11,799 nucleotides of DNA from Kiritimatiellia bacterium (GTDB lineage Bacteria; Verrucomicrobiota; Kiritimatiellia; RFP12; UBA1067). Within the stretch, counting starts at the first letter, position 1. Every line of letters starts with the position of its first letter. Under the pieces are notes generated by a model. It worked only from the letters and a program-made list of their open reading frames with translations. It was not told the origin of the DNA and searched no databases. Positions 4,349-11,799 of this stretch are shown here, piece by piece. The translations under genes were made by a program, and so were the position numbers. The stretch lies in contig JAKSOX010000046.1 of NCBI GenBank assembly GCA_024405335.1, forward strand, positions 1 through 11,799. Reading direction: 5' to 3'.

Positions 4349-5818
4349 ATGGGAGGTTTCTGCGGCGTCGCCTCGAAAGAGGACTGCGTGCCGGATTTGT
4401 TCTTCGGCACGGACTACCATTCGCATCTCGGCACGCATCGGGGCGGGCTTTGCACGGTGGAGGACGGCCGGTTCGACCGTTCCATCCACAACATCTCCAA
4501 CGCGCCGTTCCGTTCGAAGTTCGACCACGAATTTTCCCGCATGCGCGGGCGCACGGGCATCGGCGTCATTTCGGACACCGACCCGCAGCCGCTGGTGATG
4601 TGCTGCCGCTTCGGCACGTTCGCGATCTGCACGGTGGGGCTCATCACGAACATCGAGGAAATCAAAAAGGAGCTTTTCGAGCAAAACCGCGCGCAACTCC
4701 AGTTCTCCACCACGAGCGGCATGGTCGGCCCCACGGAGGTCGTTTCCGCGCTGATCGCCTCGTCGCCCACGCTCGTGGAAGGCGTGAAGCTGGCGCAGTC
4801 GAAAATCCACGGCAGCTGCTCCATTCTTCTGATGACGCAGGACGGGCGGCTCTTCGCCGCGCGCGACAAATACGGCCGCACGCCCGTGGTGGTGGGCCGC
4901 CGCAACGGATCCACGATCGCGCTCATGGAATCGTGCGCGCTCGCGAATCTCGGCTACGACCACGAACGCGACCTCGGCCCCGGGGAAATGGTGGAAATCA
5001 CGCCGGACGGCGTGAAGACGCTCGTGGAACCCGGCGACAAGATGGCGATTTGCTCGTTTCTCTGGGTCTATTACGGCTATCCGGCGTCCACCTACGAAGG
5101 GCGCAACGTGGAAATGGCGCGCTACCGCAGCGGCGGCTACCTCGCGAAGCGCACGCCCGTGGAGGCGGACGTGGTGGGCGGCATTCCGGACAGCGGCATT
5201 TCGCACGCGCTCGGCTACGCGCACGAGGCGGGGCTCAAGTACGCGCGGCCCTTCGTGAAGTACACGCCCACGTGGGCGCGCTCCTTCATGCCGAGCGACC
5301 AGCGCCAGCGCGAGAAGGTGGCGGCGATGAAGCTCATTCCGATTCCGGGGCTCATCCGCGACAAGCGGCTCGTGATGTGCGACGATTCGATCGTGCGCGG
5401 CACGCAGCTCGGCCAGCAGGCCAAGCGCCTCTACGCCGACGGCGCGAAGGAGGCGCACATGCGCATCGCGTGTCCGCCGCTGCTGTATCCGTGCGAGTTC
5501 CTCAACTTTTCGCGTTCGAAGTCGGTGTACGATCTCATCTCCCGCCGGTTCATCCGCAGCCAGGCGGGCGAAAAGGCCGACGTCGCGGCCTACCGCGATC
5601 CGAACGGCGAACCGTACAAGAACATGGTCGAGTACGTCCGCCGCCAGCTCGGCCTCACGTCGCTGGCGTACCAGCATCTGGACGATCTCGTCGCCGCGAT
5701 CGGTTTGCCCAAGGACAAACTGTGCACCTATTGCTGGACCGGCGAGGACGTTTCGAAGCCAGCGCATTGCGCGCACGGTTGCGCCAATTGCCCTGCCAAG
5801 TGTCCGTCGGCGTGCTGA
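4349..5818 (+). CDS. purF: Amidophosphoribosyltransferase (PurF) homologue with degenerate glutaminase half
   Basis: PurF makes 5-phosphoribosylamine from PRPP and glutamine, the first step of purine synthesis. The 489-residue product has an N-terminal Ntn-glutaminase-like domain (about 1-230) and a phosphoribosyltransferase domain. The PRPP loop is intact (VMCDDSIVRGTQ, 342-353), as are the DVVGGIPDSG and MKLIPIPGL segments. Four cysteines match the [4Fe-4S] ligands of Bacillus-type PurF: 235, 382, 459 and 462. Cys5 in MGGFCGVA sits where the catalytic N-terminal Cys belongs, after a four-residue presequence. However, the usual HxRYST motif reads ISDTD (74-78) and the HNG oxyanion motif reads TVG (95-97). 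From memory, Bacteroidetes have a close clade with this ISDTD form. The C-terminus is Cys-rich (474, 478, 481, 485, 489). The start has only a weak AGGT at 4338-4341. It may be the main PurF or a paralogue with altered amine donor. Confidence 0.85.
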   Translation: MGGFCGVASKEDCVPDLFFGTDYHSHLGTHRGGLCTVEDGRFDRSIHNISNAPFRSKFDHEFSRMRGRTGIGVISDTDPQPLVMCCRFGTFAICTVGLITNIEEIKKELFEQNRAQLQFSTTSGMVGPTEVVSALIASSPTLVEGVKLAQSKIHGSCSILLMTQDGRLFAARDKYGRTPVVVGRRNGSTIALMESCALANLGYDHERDLGPGEMVEITPDGVKTLVEPGDKMAICSFLWVYYGYPASTYEGRNVEMARYRSGGYLAKRTPVEADVVGGIPDSGISHALGYAHEAGLKYARPFVKYTPTWARSFMPSDQRQREKVAAMKLIPIPGLIRDKRLVMCDDSIVRGTQLGQQAKRLYADGAKEAHMRIACPPLLYPCEFLNFSRSKSVYDLISRRFIRSQAGEKADVAAYRDPNGEPYKNMVEYVRRQLGLTSLAYQHLDDLVAAIGLPKDKLCTYCWTGEDVSKPAHCAHGCANCPAKCPSAC

Positions 5819-5842
5819 CGCCGTTTCAGAAGGAGGTGTTCC

Positions 5843-8800
5843 ATGCCTGCAATCATCGTGGCGTTGACGGCGTTGGTCGTCTACGCGAGTACCCTCGCCC
5901 ACCACGCGCTTCCCGGCGAATCGGCCCGTTTGGCCGTGGAACGGCTGGGGCTTGACGGCGCCGGATCCGCGCTGCATCCGCTGTGGTCCCTGTTCGCGGG
6001 CTGGTTCGCCAGCGTGCCGCTTTTCGCCGGCGTCGTGCGCATGAACGTCTTTTCGCTGTTGTGCGGCGTGGCCGCCGCCGGGTTGCTGGCGCGTCTCGTG
6101 TCGCGCTTCGTGCGCGCCGTGGCCGATTCCGACGAAACGCGTCCGTTCGCCGCCGGAGCGGCGCGCGCCGCGGCGGCGACCGCGGGCGTCGCGTTCGTTT
6201 TCGCGATGGCGCCGTGGGACGCGTCCACGCATCTGGACTACCGGATTTTCGATCTGCTTTGGGGGCTTTTGTGTTTCGAACTCGTTGGCGCCGCGGGCCG
6301 TTTTCCGCGCGCGGGATGGCTGTTCGCGCTGCTTTCCGGCGTTGCGTTCGCCTGGGGGTGCGTCGAAAGCGCCCCGGTCGCGGCGACGGCGCCGTTCGTG
6401 CTGTGGGCGCTCGTCGCGACGTGCCGCCGCCGCGAAAAGTCCGCGGGAGGGCATCTGTTCCTGTTCGCGGCGTCCGCCGGCGTCGGCGCGGTTTGGGCGG
6501 TGTCGTTTGCCGCCGGCGCGGCGGGATCGTCTTTCGCGGACGCGTTCAAGGCGGTCGTTTCGTTCCACAAGGGCGAAGCCATGTCGTGGTTTTCACACGC
6601 GGAATGGAAGCCGCTCGTGGCCACGCTCGTCCAATCCGCGCTGCCGTGCGGGAGCTTCGTCGCCTGCGCGCTGATCGCGCGGCGGGGACTCAACGCGGAA
6701 CGGCGGTGGTCGCAATACTGGTTCCACCTGGCGATGACGTTGTGCGCGGCGTGTCTGCTCGCCACGCCGCTCGCGCCGTCCGCCGTGTGGCTCGCCACGG
6801 CGTCCGCGCCCGTCGCGTCCTGCGCGCTCGTCGCCGCGGTTGCGGGCTATCTCGCGGCGTACTGGTGGATTCTCGCGAAGACGCCCGAAGAAGAGGACCT
6901 GTGGACGCCGGCCATGCGCGCCGGGCGCAAGCTCGCGCCGGTCGCCTTCTGCGCGTTGGCGGCGGTGACGGCGCTCGCCGCGCTCGTCAATTTCTTCGTG
7001 CACGATTCGTCGCGCGGCGACTTCGCCGACCGTCTCTCGCGCGAAGCGCTCAAGCGCCTCGGCGACCGCGCGTGGTACGTCACCGACGGCACGCTGGACG
7101 ACAACCTGCGTCTGGCGGCGGCGGCGGAAGGGCGCGATCTGACGCTCGTGTGTTTGCACCGGGACCTGGACGACGCCTATCTCAAGAAGCTGGCGGCGCG
7201 CGCGAAGGCGCTTGAAAAGGACGTCCCCGGCGTGGATCTCGAAGGCGCGGCGCTGCTGGGCGTGCTGCCGTTTCTGCAGGACTGGTTCGCGAACGACCCC
7301 AAGGCCGCCGAGAAGGCGGTTGTCGCGGGCATGCCGGACCTGTGGGGGCTCGCGTCCGCGCAGCCCGTGCCGTGCGCGCTGTTCTTCCGCGGCAACGTCG
7401 GCACGAACGGGTTGGACGGCGTGGCGCTGAAGAAGGATTTCGAGGCGTTCTGGAACGAATTCAGGCGGCCGCTCAAAACGGCGAAACGCGGCGCCGGATC
7501 GCTGTCGATGGCGGATTGCGACGACCCCGTCGAACGCCAGAAGCTGAATTTCCGCCGGCACGTCGGCCTGGTCGCGAACGACTTGGGCGTGCTGCTGCAG
7601 GATCTCGGCTGCGACGAGGAGGCGTTCGCGCTGTACGAACTCGTGCTGAAGGAAATCGATCCGGACAACGTCTGCGCGCTCTACAACGAGTTCGAAATGG
7701 TCCGCGCCGACGTTCCGGCGGCGCGCAAACGCGCGAAGGACGTGGAAAAGGCGCTGAAGGCGCTGGTGGACGATCCCAGACGGCGTTACCATTTGTGGGC
7801 GCTTTCGCGGTGGTACGGCTACATCCGCAACCCCGAAATCTTCGTGCGCATGGGGTTCGCGTGGGCGGCCACCGGCCAGTTCGGCAGCGCGTTGGCGCAG
7901 GTGCGGCGCGCGATCGACATCCTGCCGGAAAACCACCAGGCGGCCATGCTCAACATGATGGCGGCGATTTACGCGGGCGAAGGCAAAAACGCCGAATCCC
8001 GGGAAACGTACGCGGCGGCGGCGGCGGCCGGCGGCGAAACGGCGCGCGTGGCTTATTTGGGCCTGGCGCGCATGGCGCTGCAGGAAGGCAAACTCGAAGA
8101 CGCCAAACTCTACCTCGGCAAGGTTCCCGAGAAGGGCTCGGAACTGGAACGCGGGCTGCTGGCGCTCGCCACCGGCGATCCCGCCGCCGCGTCGGCGGCG
8201 TTCACGCGCGCGACGGACGTCCAGCCGGATTCCACGCAGGCGTGGTCCATGCGCGCCGCCGCGCTCATGGCGCGCGCCGACCAGACGAAGGACGCGGCCG
8301 AAAAGAAAAAGGCCCTCGAGGAAGTCGAGAAGGTGGTGTTGCCGCGCTTGGCGACGCTCGCCGGCGATCCGCGCGAATACTACCTAAACCTGACGGCGGG
8401 GCTTTTCCATTTGCGCAAGGGGCGCGCGTTCCGGAAAGACGCGCGCGACGCGCTCGGACGGGCGCTGGCGGCGCGTCCCGAAGTCGCCGCGAACGGCGAC
8501 ATGGTGCTCGACCTGGACGTGAAGCTGAACGACGAGGAGGCGGGGCTGCGCCACGCGCGCATCGTGTTGCGGCGCGACCGCGCGAACAAGCTCGCCAACT
8601 GGGTGATGGGGTCCGTGCTGCTCAACCGCGGCGATTTCCTGGCCGCGGAAAAGCATTTGCGCCTGAGCTGCGCCGGCGAGAAGTCGACGCCCGCCGCCAT
8701 GAACGACTTCGCGGAGGCGCTGCGGCGGCTGGAGAAATACGCGGAGGCCGAAACGTGGGCGCGCAAGGCGGTGGAGGCGCAACCGGAACTCTACGTTTCC

Positions 8801-9079
8801 TGGGAAACGCTCGGCGGCGTTTTGCTGGACCGGAAGAAGAATCTCGACGAAGCCGAAACCTGCGTGCTCAAGGCGGTGGAGCTGGCGCGCAAGTCGGGCA
8901 ACGCCGATCCGCGCATGCAACTGTCGCTCGCGCGCGTGCAGCTGGCCCGCGGCGACAGGAGGCGGGCCGCCGCCACGTTGCGCGCCGTTTCGCGCGAGGC
9001 GGACAAATTCGGCAACTGGGACCGCAACCGGTACGAATCGCTTTTGCGCGAGGCGAGAGCGTCGTCCGCACGGGATTGA
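5843..9079 (+). CDS. Large membrane protein: DUF2723/GT-C-like N-terminus plus TPR solenoid
   Basis: The product is 1078 residues. Residues 1-390 contain about 12 hydrophobic segments. A first helix is followed by an LPGESARL loop with an acidic residue (Glu26) and a HPLWSLFAGWF stretch, which resembles the start of DUF2723/GT-C glycosyltransferases. A soluble segment (about 391-560) includes AWYVTDGTLDDNLRLAA, which recalls the GDND-type region of DUF2723 proteins in degenerate form. From residue 573 to about 1065 repeated 34-residue helical pairs are visible (for example NDLGVLLQDLGCDEEAFALYELVL and LGLARMALQEGKLEDAKLYL), typical of TPRs. AGGAGG at 5831-5836, six bases before the ATG, is the strongest ribosome binding site in the window. 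The gap from the purF homologue is 24 nt. The role is not known. A lipid-sugar-dependent transferase with a TPR substrate platform is my inference, and a non-catalytic envelope scaffold is the alternative. Confidence 0.8.
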   Translation: MPAIIVALTALVVYASTLAHHALPGESARLAVERLGLDGAGSALHPLWSLFAGWFASVPLFAGVVRMNVFSLLCGVAAAGLLARLVSRFVRAVADSDETRPFAAGAARAAAATAGVAFVFAMAPWDASTHLDYRIFDLLWGLLCFELVGAAGRFPRAGWLFALLSGVAFAWGCVESAPVAATAPFVLWALVATCRRREKSAGGHLFLFAASAGVGAVWAVSFAAGAAGSSFADAFKAVVSFHKGEAMSWFSHAEWKPLVATLVQSALPCGSFVACALIARRGLNAERRWSQYWFHLAMTLCAACLLATPLAPSAVWLATASAPVASCALVAAVAGYLAAYWWILAKTPEEEDLWTPAMRAGRKLAPVAFCALAAVTALAALVNFFVHDSSRGDFADRLSREALKRLGDRAWYVTDGTLDDNLRLAAAAEGRDLTLVCLHRDLDDAYLKKLAARAKALEKDVPGVDLEGAALLGVLPFLQDWFANDPKAAEKAVVAGMPDLWGLASAQPVPCALFFRGNVGTNGLDGVALKKDFEAFWNEFRRPLKTAKRGAGSLSMADCDDPVERQKLNFRRHVGLVANDLGVLLQDLGCDEEAFALYELVLKEIDPDNVCALYNEFEMVRADVPAARKRAKDVEKALKALVDDPRRRYHLWALSRWYGYIRNPEIFVRMGFAWAATGQFGSALAQVRRAIDILPENHQAAMLNMMAAIYAGEGKNAESRETYAAAAAAGGETARVAYLGLARMALQEGKLEDAKLYLGKVPEKGSELERGLLALATGDPAAASAAFTRATDVQPDSTQAWSMRAAALMARADQTKDAAEKKKALEEVEKVVLPRLATLAGDPREYYLNLTAGLFHLRKGRAFRKDARDALGRALAARPEVAANGDMVLDLDVKLNDEEAGLRHARIVLRRDRANKLANWVMGSVLLNRGDFLAAEKHLRLSCAGEKSTPAAMNDFAEALRRLEKYAEAETWARKAVEAQPELYVSWETLGGVLLDRKKNLDEAETCVLKAVELARKSGNADPRMQLSLARVQLARGDRRRAAATLRAVSREADKFGNWDRNRYESLLREARASSARD

Positions 9080-9160
9080 GTTGGCGGAAAGCAAATTGAA
9101 CGGGCCTGGCGGAGCGCGCATTTCAGACGTGGGGATGTTGTTCATCGCGAAAGGAAGAAC
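9080..9160 (+). other. 81-nt gap between TPR and DUF4838 genes
   Basis: I see no convincing promoter or terminator, only the AAGGA ribosome binding site at its 3' end. The 11-mer CCTGGCGGAGC at 9105-9115 recurs at 11689-11699 on the other side of the DUF4838 gene. This could be chance in GC-rich DNA or the trace of a dispersed repeat. Confidence 0.4.
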
Positions 9161-11566
9161 ATGAGGAGAATGGTGCTGACTGGTTGCGCGTTCGTCGCGG
9201 TTTCCGCAGCGGCTTCCGCGCTTGAAACGGCTTTGGTGGAGGGCGGCGTTCCGCGCGCGGAAATCGTGGTGGACGCGCGCGCCACGCCGCCCGAACGGTA
9301 CGCCGCCCAGGAAATCCAGCGTTGGGTGGGCGAGATCACGGACGCGTTCGTGCCCGTGCGCACGGCCGACGGCGCGTTGTCCGCGCCCGTCAAGGTGTAC
9401 GTGGGCGCGGCGTTCGCGCGGCCGCTTTTCCCGAAGGACTTCGCTGCCATCGGCGGCGGTGACGGCTTCGCGCTGCGGCACGCCGTCGCGGGCGGCGAAA
9501 CGCGCATCTACGTGTTCGGAGCGATTCCGCGCGGCACGCTGCACGGCGCGTACGCATTCCTCGAGCGCAACAGCGACATCATCTGGGCGCGCCCCGATCC
9601 CAAAATCGGCACCATCTTCGGCAAGTCCCGCGATTTCCGGGTGACGGACGCGGACTGTCTCGACGTGCCCGCGTCCGCGACCCGCGCGTGGCAGTGGACG
9701 TGGCATTCGCCGTTGCACGAGACGGAGTGGCAGTCGCGCAACCGCATGAACCGCATGGGCCAGGACGATCCGAAATACGGAACCGTTTGGACGCCGGGCG
9801 GCGCTGGGCACGGCATCCAGCGCTGGATCGACAGCAAGGTCTATTTCGAGAAGCACCCCGAGTGGTATCCCGCCGACAAGCAGGGCCGCCGCCACGCCGG
9901 CACCGGCCAGATCTGTTTCCTGGCGTACGACATGATTCCCGAATACGTCGCCAACGTCCGCGCGGAGCTGGCGCGGCAGTTCCCGGGCAAGCAGCCCGGA
10001 CAGATCAAGGTGGACTACTTCAATTTGTCCTGCGCCGACAACTGGGACGTCTGCCACTGCGAAAAGTGCGAGAAGCCGTTCGTCTGCGAAAACGGCGTGG
10101 TCGTCGATCCCACGAACGAGGTTTTCCGGTCCGCCCAGTGCTATGCGTTCATGAACAAGGTCGCCCGCGAACTGCGCAAGACGCATCCCGGCGTGACGGT
10201 GGGCACGTACGCCTACCAGTTTTCGCTTCTGCCGCCGCCGTTCCCGCTCGAAAAGAACGTGATCGTCGAGTACTGCCCGTACGGGCTCAACGAAAAGGCG
10301 CCCGTCACGGACGACGACTCGAACGCGTTCTGGCACCGCTGCTGGGACGAATGGGGGAAGTTTTCGCGCAACACGTGGTGCCGGTACTATCTCGGCTGGG
10401 CGAACGAGTTCCCGCGCCAGATAGAAGGGGCCGTGCAGTCGAACGGCATCTACAACCTCTCGCTCAAGCACCCGATCCGGCATTTTTCCGCGGAGCACCC
10501 CGTGGACGCCAAATCCAAGGTGTGTCCGAACGCGGTCGCGACGTGGGATTCGTCCGGCATCAGCGCGTGGCTCATCTGCCGTTTGTGGTGGAACCCCAGG
10601 CAGGACCTCGAACTTCTGCGCGACACGTATTGCCGCCGCGTCTACCGCGAAGCGCACGCGCCGATGAAACGCTACTACGACCTCGTCCGCGCGAGCGTCC
10701 ATGGCGACAAACTGCCGTCGCTGTACACGAGTTCGGATCCGCTGCCGTACGCGCTCAACTACGTCGTCAGGCCGGGCCTCGCCGACACGCTGCGCGGCTG
10801 CCTCGCGGAGGCGCTTGCGCTGGCGAAGCATCCGGCTTCCAGGGAACTCGTGGCGCGCCAGCTCGCGCATTTCGACGCCTGGATGGAAAAAACGAAGGCG
10901 GGCGCAAAGTTGTCGGCCGAGGTGCCGTTCCGGCGCGAAGCGGATCTGGACCGTTCGTTCGACGCGGCGTTTTGGGACGACGTGCCGGGCGTGGGCGAAT
11001 TCGTGGTGGCGGACGCGGGCGAACGCCACGGCAAGCCCCCGAAATTCCGCACCACGGCCAAACTCGTGCACGACGGCGAAAACTTCTACGCGCGGTTCGA
11101 CTGTTTCGCGCCCGACGCGAAGACGCTCGTCGCCAACAAGCCCGCCGGCGACGCCGTGGAACAGGTGCCGCGCGGCGACATCGTGGAATTCTACTTCGGC
11201 AACGGCGCCACGGGCACGTACTGGCAGTTCATGTTCGACGTGGGCAACGGCGGCGGCCGCGCCGGGGACGTCGTCTACGACGCCCAGGTGTTCGACAACA
11301 CCTGGAACGGCTCCTGGACGCGCGCGACGCAACGCCGCGACGACCGCTGGATCGCGATCGTGAAGATGCCGTTCCGGGACGTGGGGGCGAGCGCCGTGCA
11401 GTCCGGCGCGATTCTCTTCCAGGCGATTCGCGGCAAATACTACGATTCGGACAAGCTCGACAGGCGCGGCCGGCCAGTCCGCGTGCGCGAAATGTCGAGC
11501 TGGGGCGGCGGATGGGTCCACCAGCCGCAGACCTTCGGCGAATTGAAACTGGAATTGGCCAAGTGA
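9161..11566 (+). CDS. Secreted DUF4838 protein with GH20b-like and CBM9-like domains
   Basis: The product is 801 residues. A signal peptide (about 1-20, ending ASA before LETA) implies export. Residues 33-155 look like the GH20b-type alpha/beta domain that precedes many glycosidase barrels (RYAAQEIQRWVGEIT, then RIYVFGAIPRGTLHGAYAFLE). The DUF4838 region (about 175-470) shows EKHPEWYPADKQGRR and a cysteine cluster after an Asn/Asp-rich stretch (Cys291, 298, 300, 303, 309), probably a metal or disulfide knot. An all-helical linker follows. The last 170 residues (FDAAFWDDVPGVGEF ... DIVEFYFG ... QFMFDVG ... WIAIVKMPF) match the CBM9-like sandwich fold. Such proteins are abundant in polysaccharide-degrading PVC bacteria and are presumed glycan-active. 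No tested activity is known to me. AAGGA at 9151-9155 supports the start at 9161. It is 81 nt after the TPR gene, probably in the same operon. Confidence 0.85.
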   Translation: MRRMVLTGCAFVAVSAAASALETALVEGGVPRAEIVVDARATPPERYAAQEIQRWVGEITDAFVPVRTADGALSAPVKVYVGAAFARPLFPKDFAAIGGGDGFALRHAVAGGETRIYVFGAIPRGTLHGAYAFLERNSDIIWARPDPKIGTIFGKSRDFRVTDADCLDVPASATRAWQWTWHSPLHETEWQSRNRMNRMGQDDPKYGTVWTPGGAGHGIQRWIDSKVYFEKHPEWYPADKQGRRHAGTGQICFLAYDMIPEYVANVRAELARQFPGKQPGQIKVDYFNLSCADNWDVCHCEKCEKPFVCENGVVVDPTNEVFRSAQCYAFMNKVARELRKTHPGVTVGTYAYQFSLLPPPFPLEKNVIVEYCPYGLNEKAPVTDDDSNAFWHRCWDEWGKFSRNTWCRYYLGWANEFPRQIEGAVQSNGIYNLSLKHPIRHFSAEHPVDAKSKVCPNAVATWDSSGISAWLICRLWWNPRQDLELLRDTYCRRVYREAHAPMKRYYDLVRASVHGDKLPSLYTSSDPLPYALNYVVRPGLADTLRGCLAEALALAKHPASRELVARQLAHFDAWMEKTKAGAKLSAEVPFRREADLDRSFDAAFWDDVPGVGEFVVADAGERHGKPPKFRTTAKLVHDGENFYARFDCFAPDAKTLVANKPAGDAVEQVPRGDIVEFYFGNGATGTYWQFMFDVGNGGGRAGDVVYDAQVFDNTWNGSWTRATQRRDDRWIAIVKMPFRDVGASAVQSGAILFQAIRGKYYDSDKLDRRGRPVRVREMSSWGGGWVHQPQTFGELKLELAK

Positions 11567-11616
11567 CGCGCCAGGCGGGCGCGCGATGTCGCGAACCTTT
11601 CTTGCCTGTCGCGCGC
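11567..11616 (+). terminator. GC-rich hairpins after the DUF4838 gene, possible transcript end
   Basis: Two alternative stems follow the stop codon directly. CGCGCC (11567-11572) pairs with GGCGCG (11578-11583) around a five-base loop. GCGCGCGA (11579-11586) pairs perfectly with TCGCGCGC (11609-11616) around a 22-base loop. The two share bases, so they exclude each other. There is no clean T-tract (the nearest is CTTTCTT in the loop), so rho-independent termination is uncertain. They may protect the 3' end or form an alternative-fold switch. Confidence 0.3.
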
Positions 11617-11624
11617 AGAGACTA

Positions 11625-11687
11625 ATGAATAACGAAAATTTCGCGAAGTCGGACAAGGTGGACGCCATGCCACTTTGTGCATTGTGA
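11625..11687 (+). CDS. Doubtful 20-residue ORF
   Basis: It reads MNNENFAKSDKVDAMPLCAL and stops. Its composition is less GC-biased than shadow frames, but the only upstream purine run is GCAGAG, with no real Shine-Dalgarno. It lies in the gap between the DUF4838 gene and the next promoter. I recognise no family. It may be chance. Confidence 0.12.
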   Translation: MNNENFAKSDKVDAMPLCAL

Positions 11688-11712
11688 ACCTGGCGGAGCC
11701 GCCAAGCAACGC

Positions 11713-11741
11713 TTGATATTGTGCCGCCGATTTGTTAAAAT
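11713..11741 (+). promoter_or_regulatory. Near-consensus sigma70-type promoter of the edge gene
   Basis: -35 TTGATA (11713-11718, five of six consensus bases) lies exactly 17 bp from -10 TAAAAT (11736-11741). TG at 11733-11734 again gives an extended -10. Transcription should start near 11748, leaving a leader of about 27 nt with AAGGAG at 11759-11764. Unlike the three upstream promoters, this one makes a normal leadered mRNA. It is the closest to consensus in the window, suggesting a highly expressed gene. Confidence 0.8.
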
Positions 11742-11774
11742 GGACGCTCGTTTTATTCAAGGAGAATTGTAGTC

Positions 11775-11799
11775 ATGGCAGTATTGGGTCAAGGTGCGG
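11775..11799 (+). CDS. 5' end of a gene cut by the window edge
   Basis: ATG 11775 is ten bases after AAGGAG and downstream of a strong promoter. Only MAVLGQGA is visible before the window ends, too little to identify the product. The promoter and ribosome binding site together make a real start likely. Confidence 0.65.

Larger units (their letters stand above)
11567..11774. other. Intergenic region before the last gene
   Basis: After the DUF4838 stop there are GC hairpins, a doubtful micro-ORF, and a small perfect inverted repeat TGGCGG-AG-CCGCCA (11691-11704). The promoter at 11713-11741 and a leader of roughly 25-30 nt follow. The AT content rises markedly toward the promoter. Confidence 0.6.

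Noticed and set aside
1802..6568. Very long open frame on the minus strand (about 1588 codons)
   Set aside because: It lies opposite xerD, yraN, rnfE, nrdR, purF and part of the TPR gene, all recognisable proteins. Its translation is Arg/His/Ala-rich with no domain. It arises from codon bias in GC-rich DNA.
8384..11668. Second long minus-strand frame (about 1094 codons)
   Set aside because: It is antisense to the TPR and DUF4838 genes, with Arg/Val/Ala/His-rich composition and no motif or ribosome binding site. It is a shadow frame.
11721..11745. dif-like Xer recombination site (ATTTGTTAAAA resembles a XerD arm)
   Set aside because: It overlaps a well-spaced -10 element, and no matching XerC arm lies six bases upstream. 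The similarity is explained by the promoter.

Overview
The window reads as a chromosomal stretch of a GC-rich bacterium. Every convincing gene is on the + strand. The gene content points to a host-associated or anaerobic member of the PVC group, perhaps a Kiritimatiellae or Lentisphaerae-like lineage. It includes a stand-alone RnfE, a DUF4838 secreted protein with GH20b-like and CBM9-like modules, a membrane GT-C/TPR giant, and a PurF of the clade I remember from Bacteroidetes genomes. No rRNA or taxonomic marker is present, so this placement is inference.

Layout. Bases 1-391 hold no credible gene. They carry three kinds of repeat: an 8-bp tandem array that folds on itself (41-133), a 21-bp tandem duplication (191-232), and a duplicated palindrome TGCACGACGTGCA (243-281). 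A good promoter (357-385) follows. It drives either a 19-residue leaderless ORF or a short structured RNA that seems to end at a hairpin plus T-tract (497-515). A second promoter (521-549) then starts an apparent operon: an OFA-family MFS transporter (558), a XerC/XerD-type tyrosine recombinase with all six catalytic residues (1787, overlapping by ATGA), and a YraN-family nuclease-like protein (2747).

A third promoter (3237-3245) begins a long second run: rnfE (3254), nrdR (3896), a purF homologue with a degenerate glutaminase half (4349), a 1078-residue membrane/TPR protein (5843), and a secreted DUF4838 protein (9161-11566). Gaps are only 9-24 nt down to the TPR gene, then 81 nt. The last part is non-coding, with hairpins and a near-consensus promoter (11713-11741). 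That promoter leads into a gene cut by the window edge (11775).

How it fits together. The first operon mixes import, chromosome-dimer resolution or recombination, and a DNA-processing accessory protein. The second mixes ion-pumping electron transfer (RnfE), nucleotide-pool control (NrdR), purine entry (PurF-like), and then two probable envelope or glycan genes. No defence system, CRISPR array, insertion sequence or prophage is visible.

The most interesting signals are: (i) three extended -10 promoters placed only 6-8 nt before an ATG, implying leaderless transcripts; (ii) the candidate short RNA or leader at 392-515 beside palindromic repeats; (iii) the PurF homologue that keeps the PRPP site, Fe-S cysteines and Cys5 but has lost the usual glutaminase Arg and Asn-Gly motifs; (iv) an rnfE separated from the rest of its complex; (v) a bacterial membrane protein resembling a DUF2723/GT-C domain fused to a long TPR solenoid, next to a DUF4838 protein of unknown activity.
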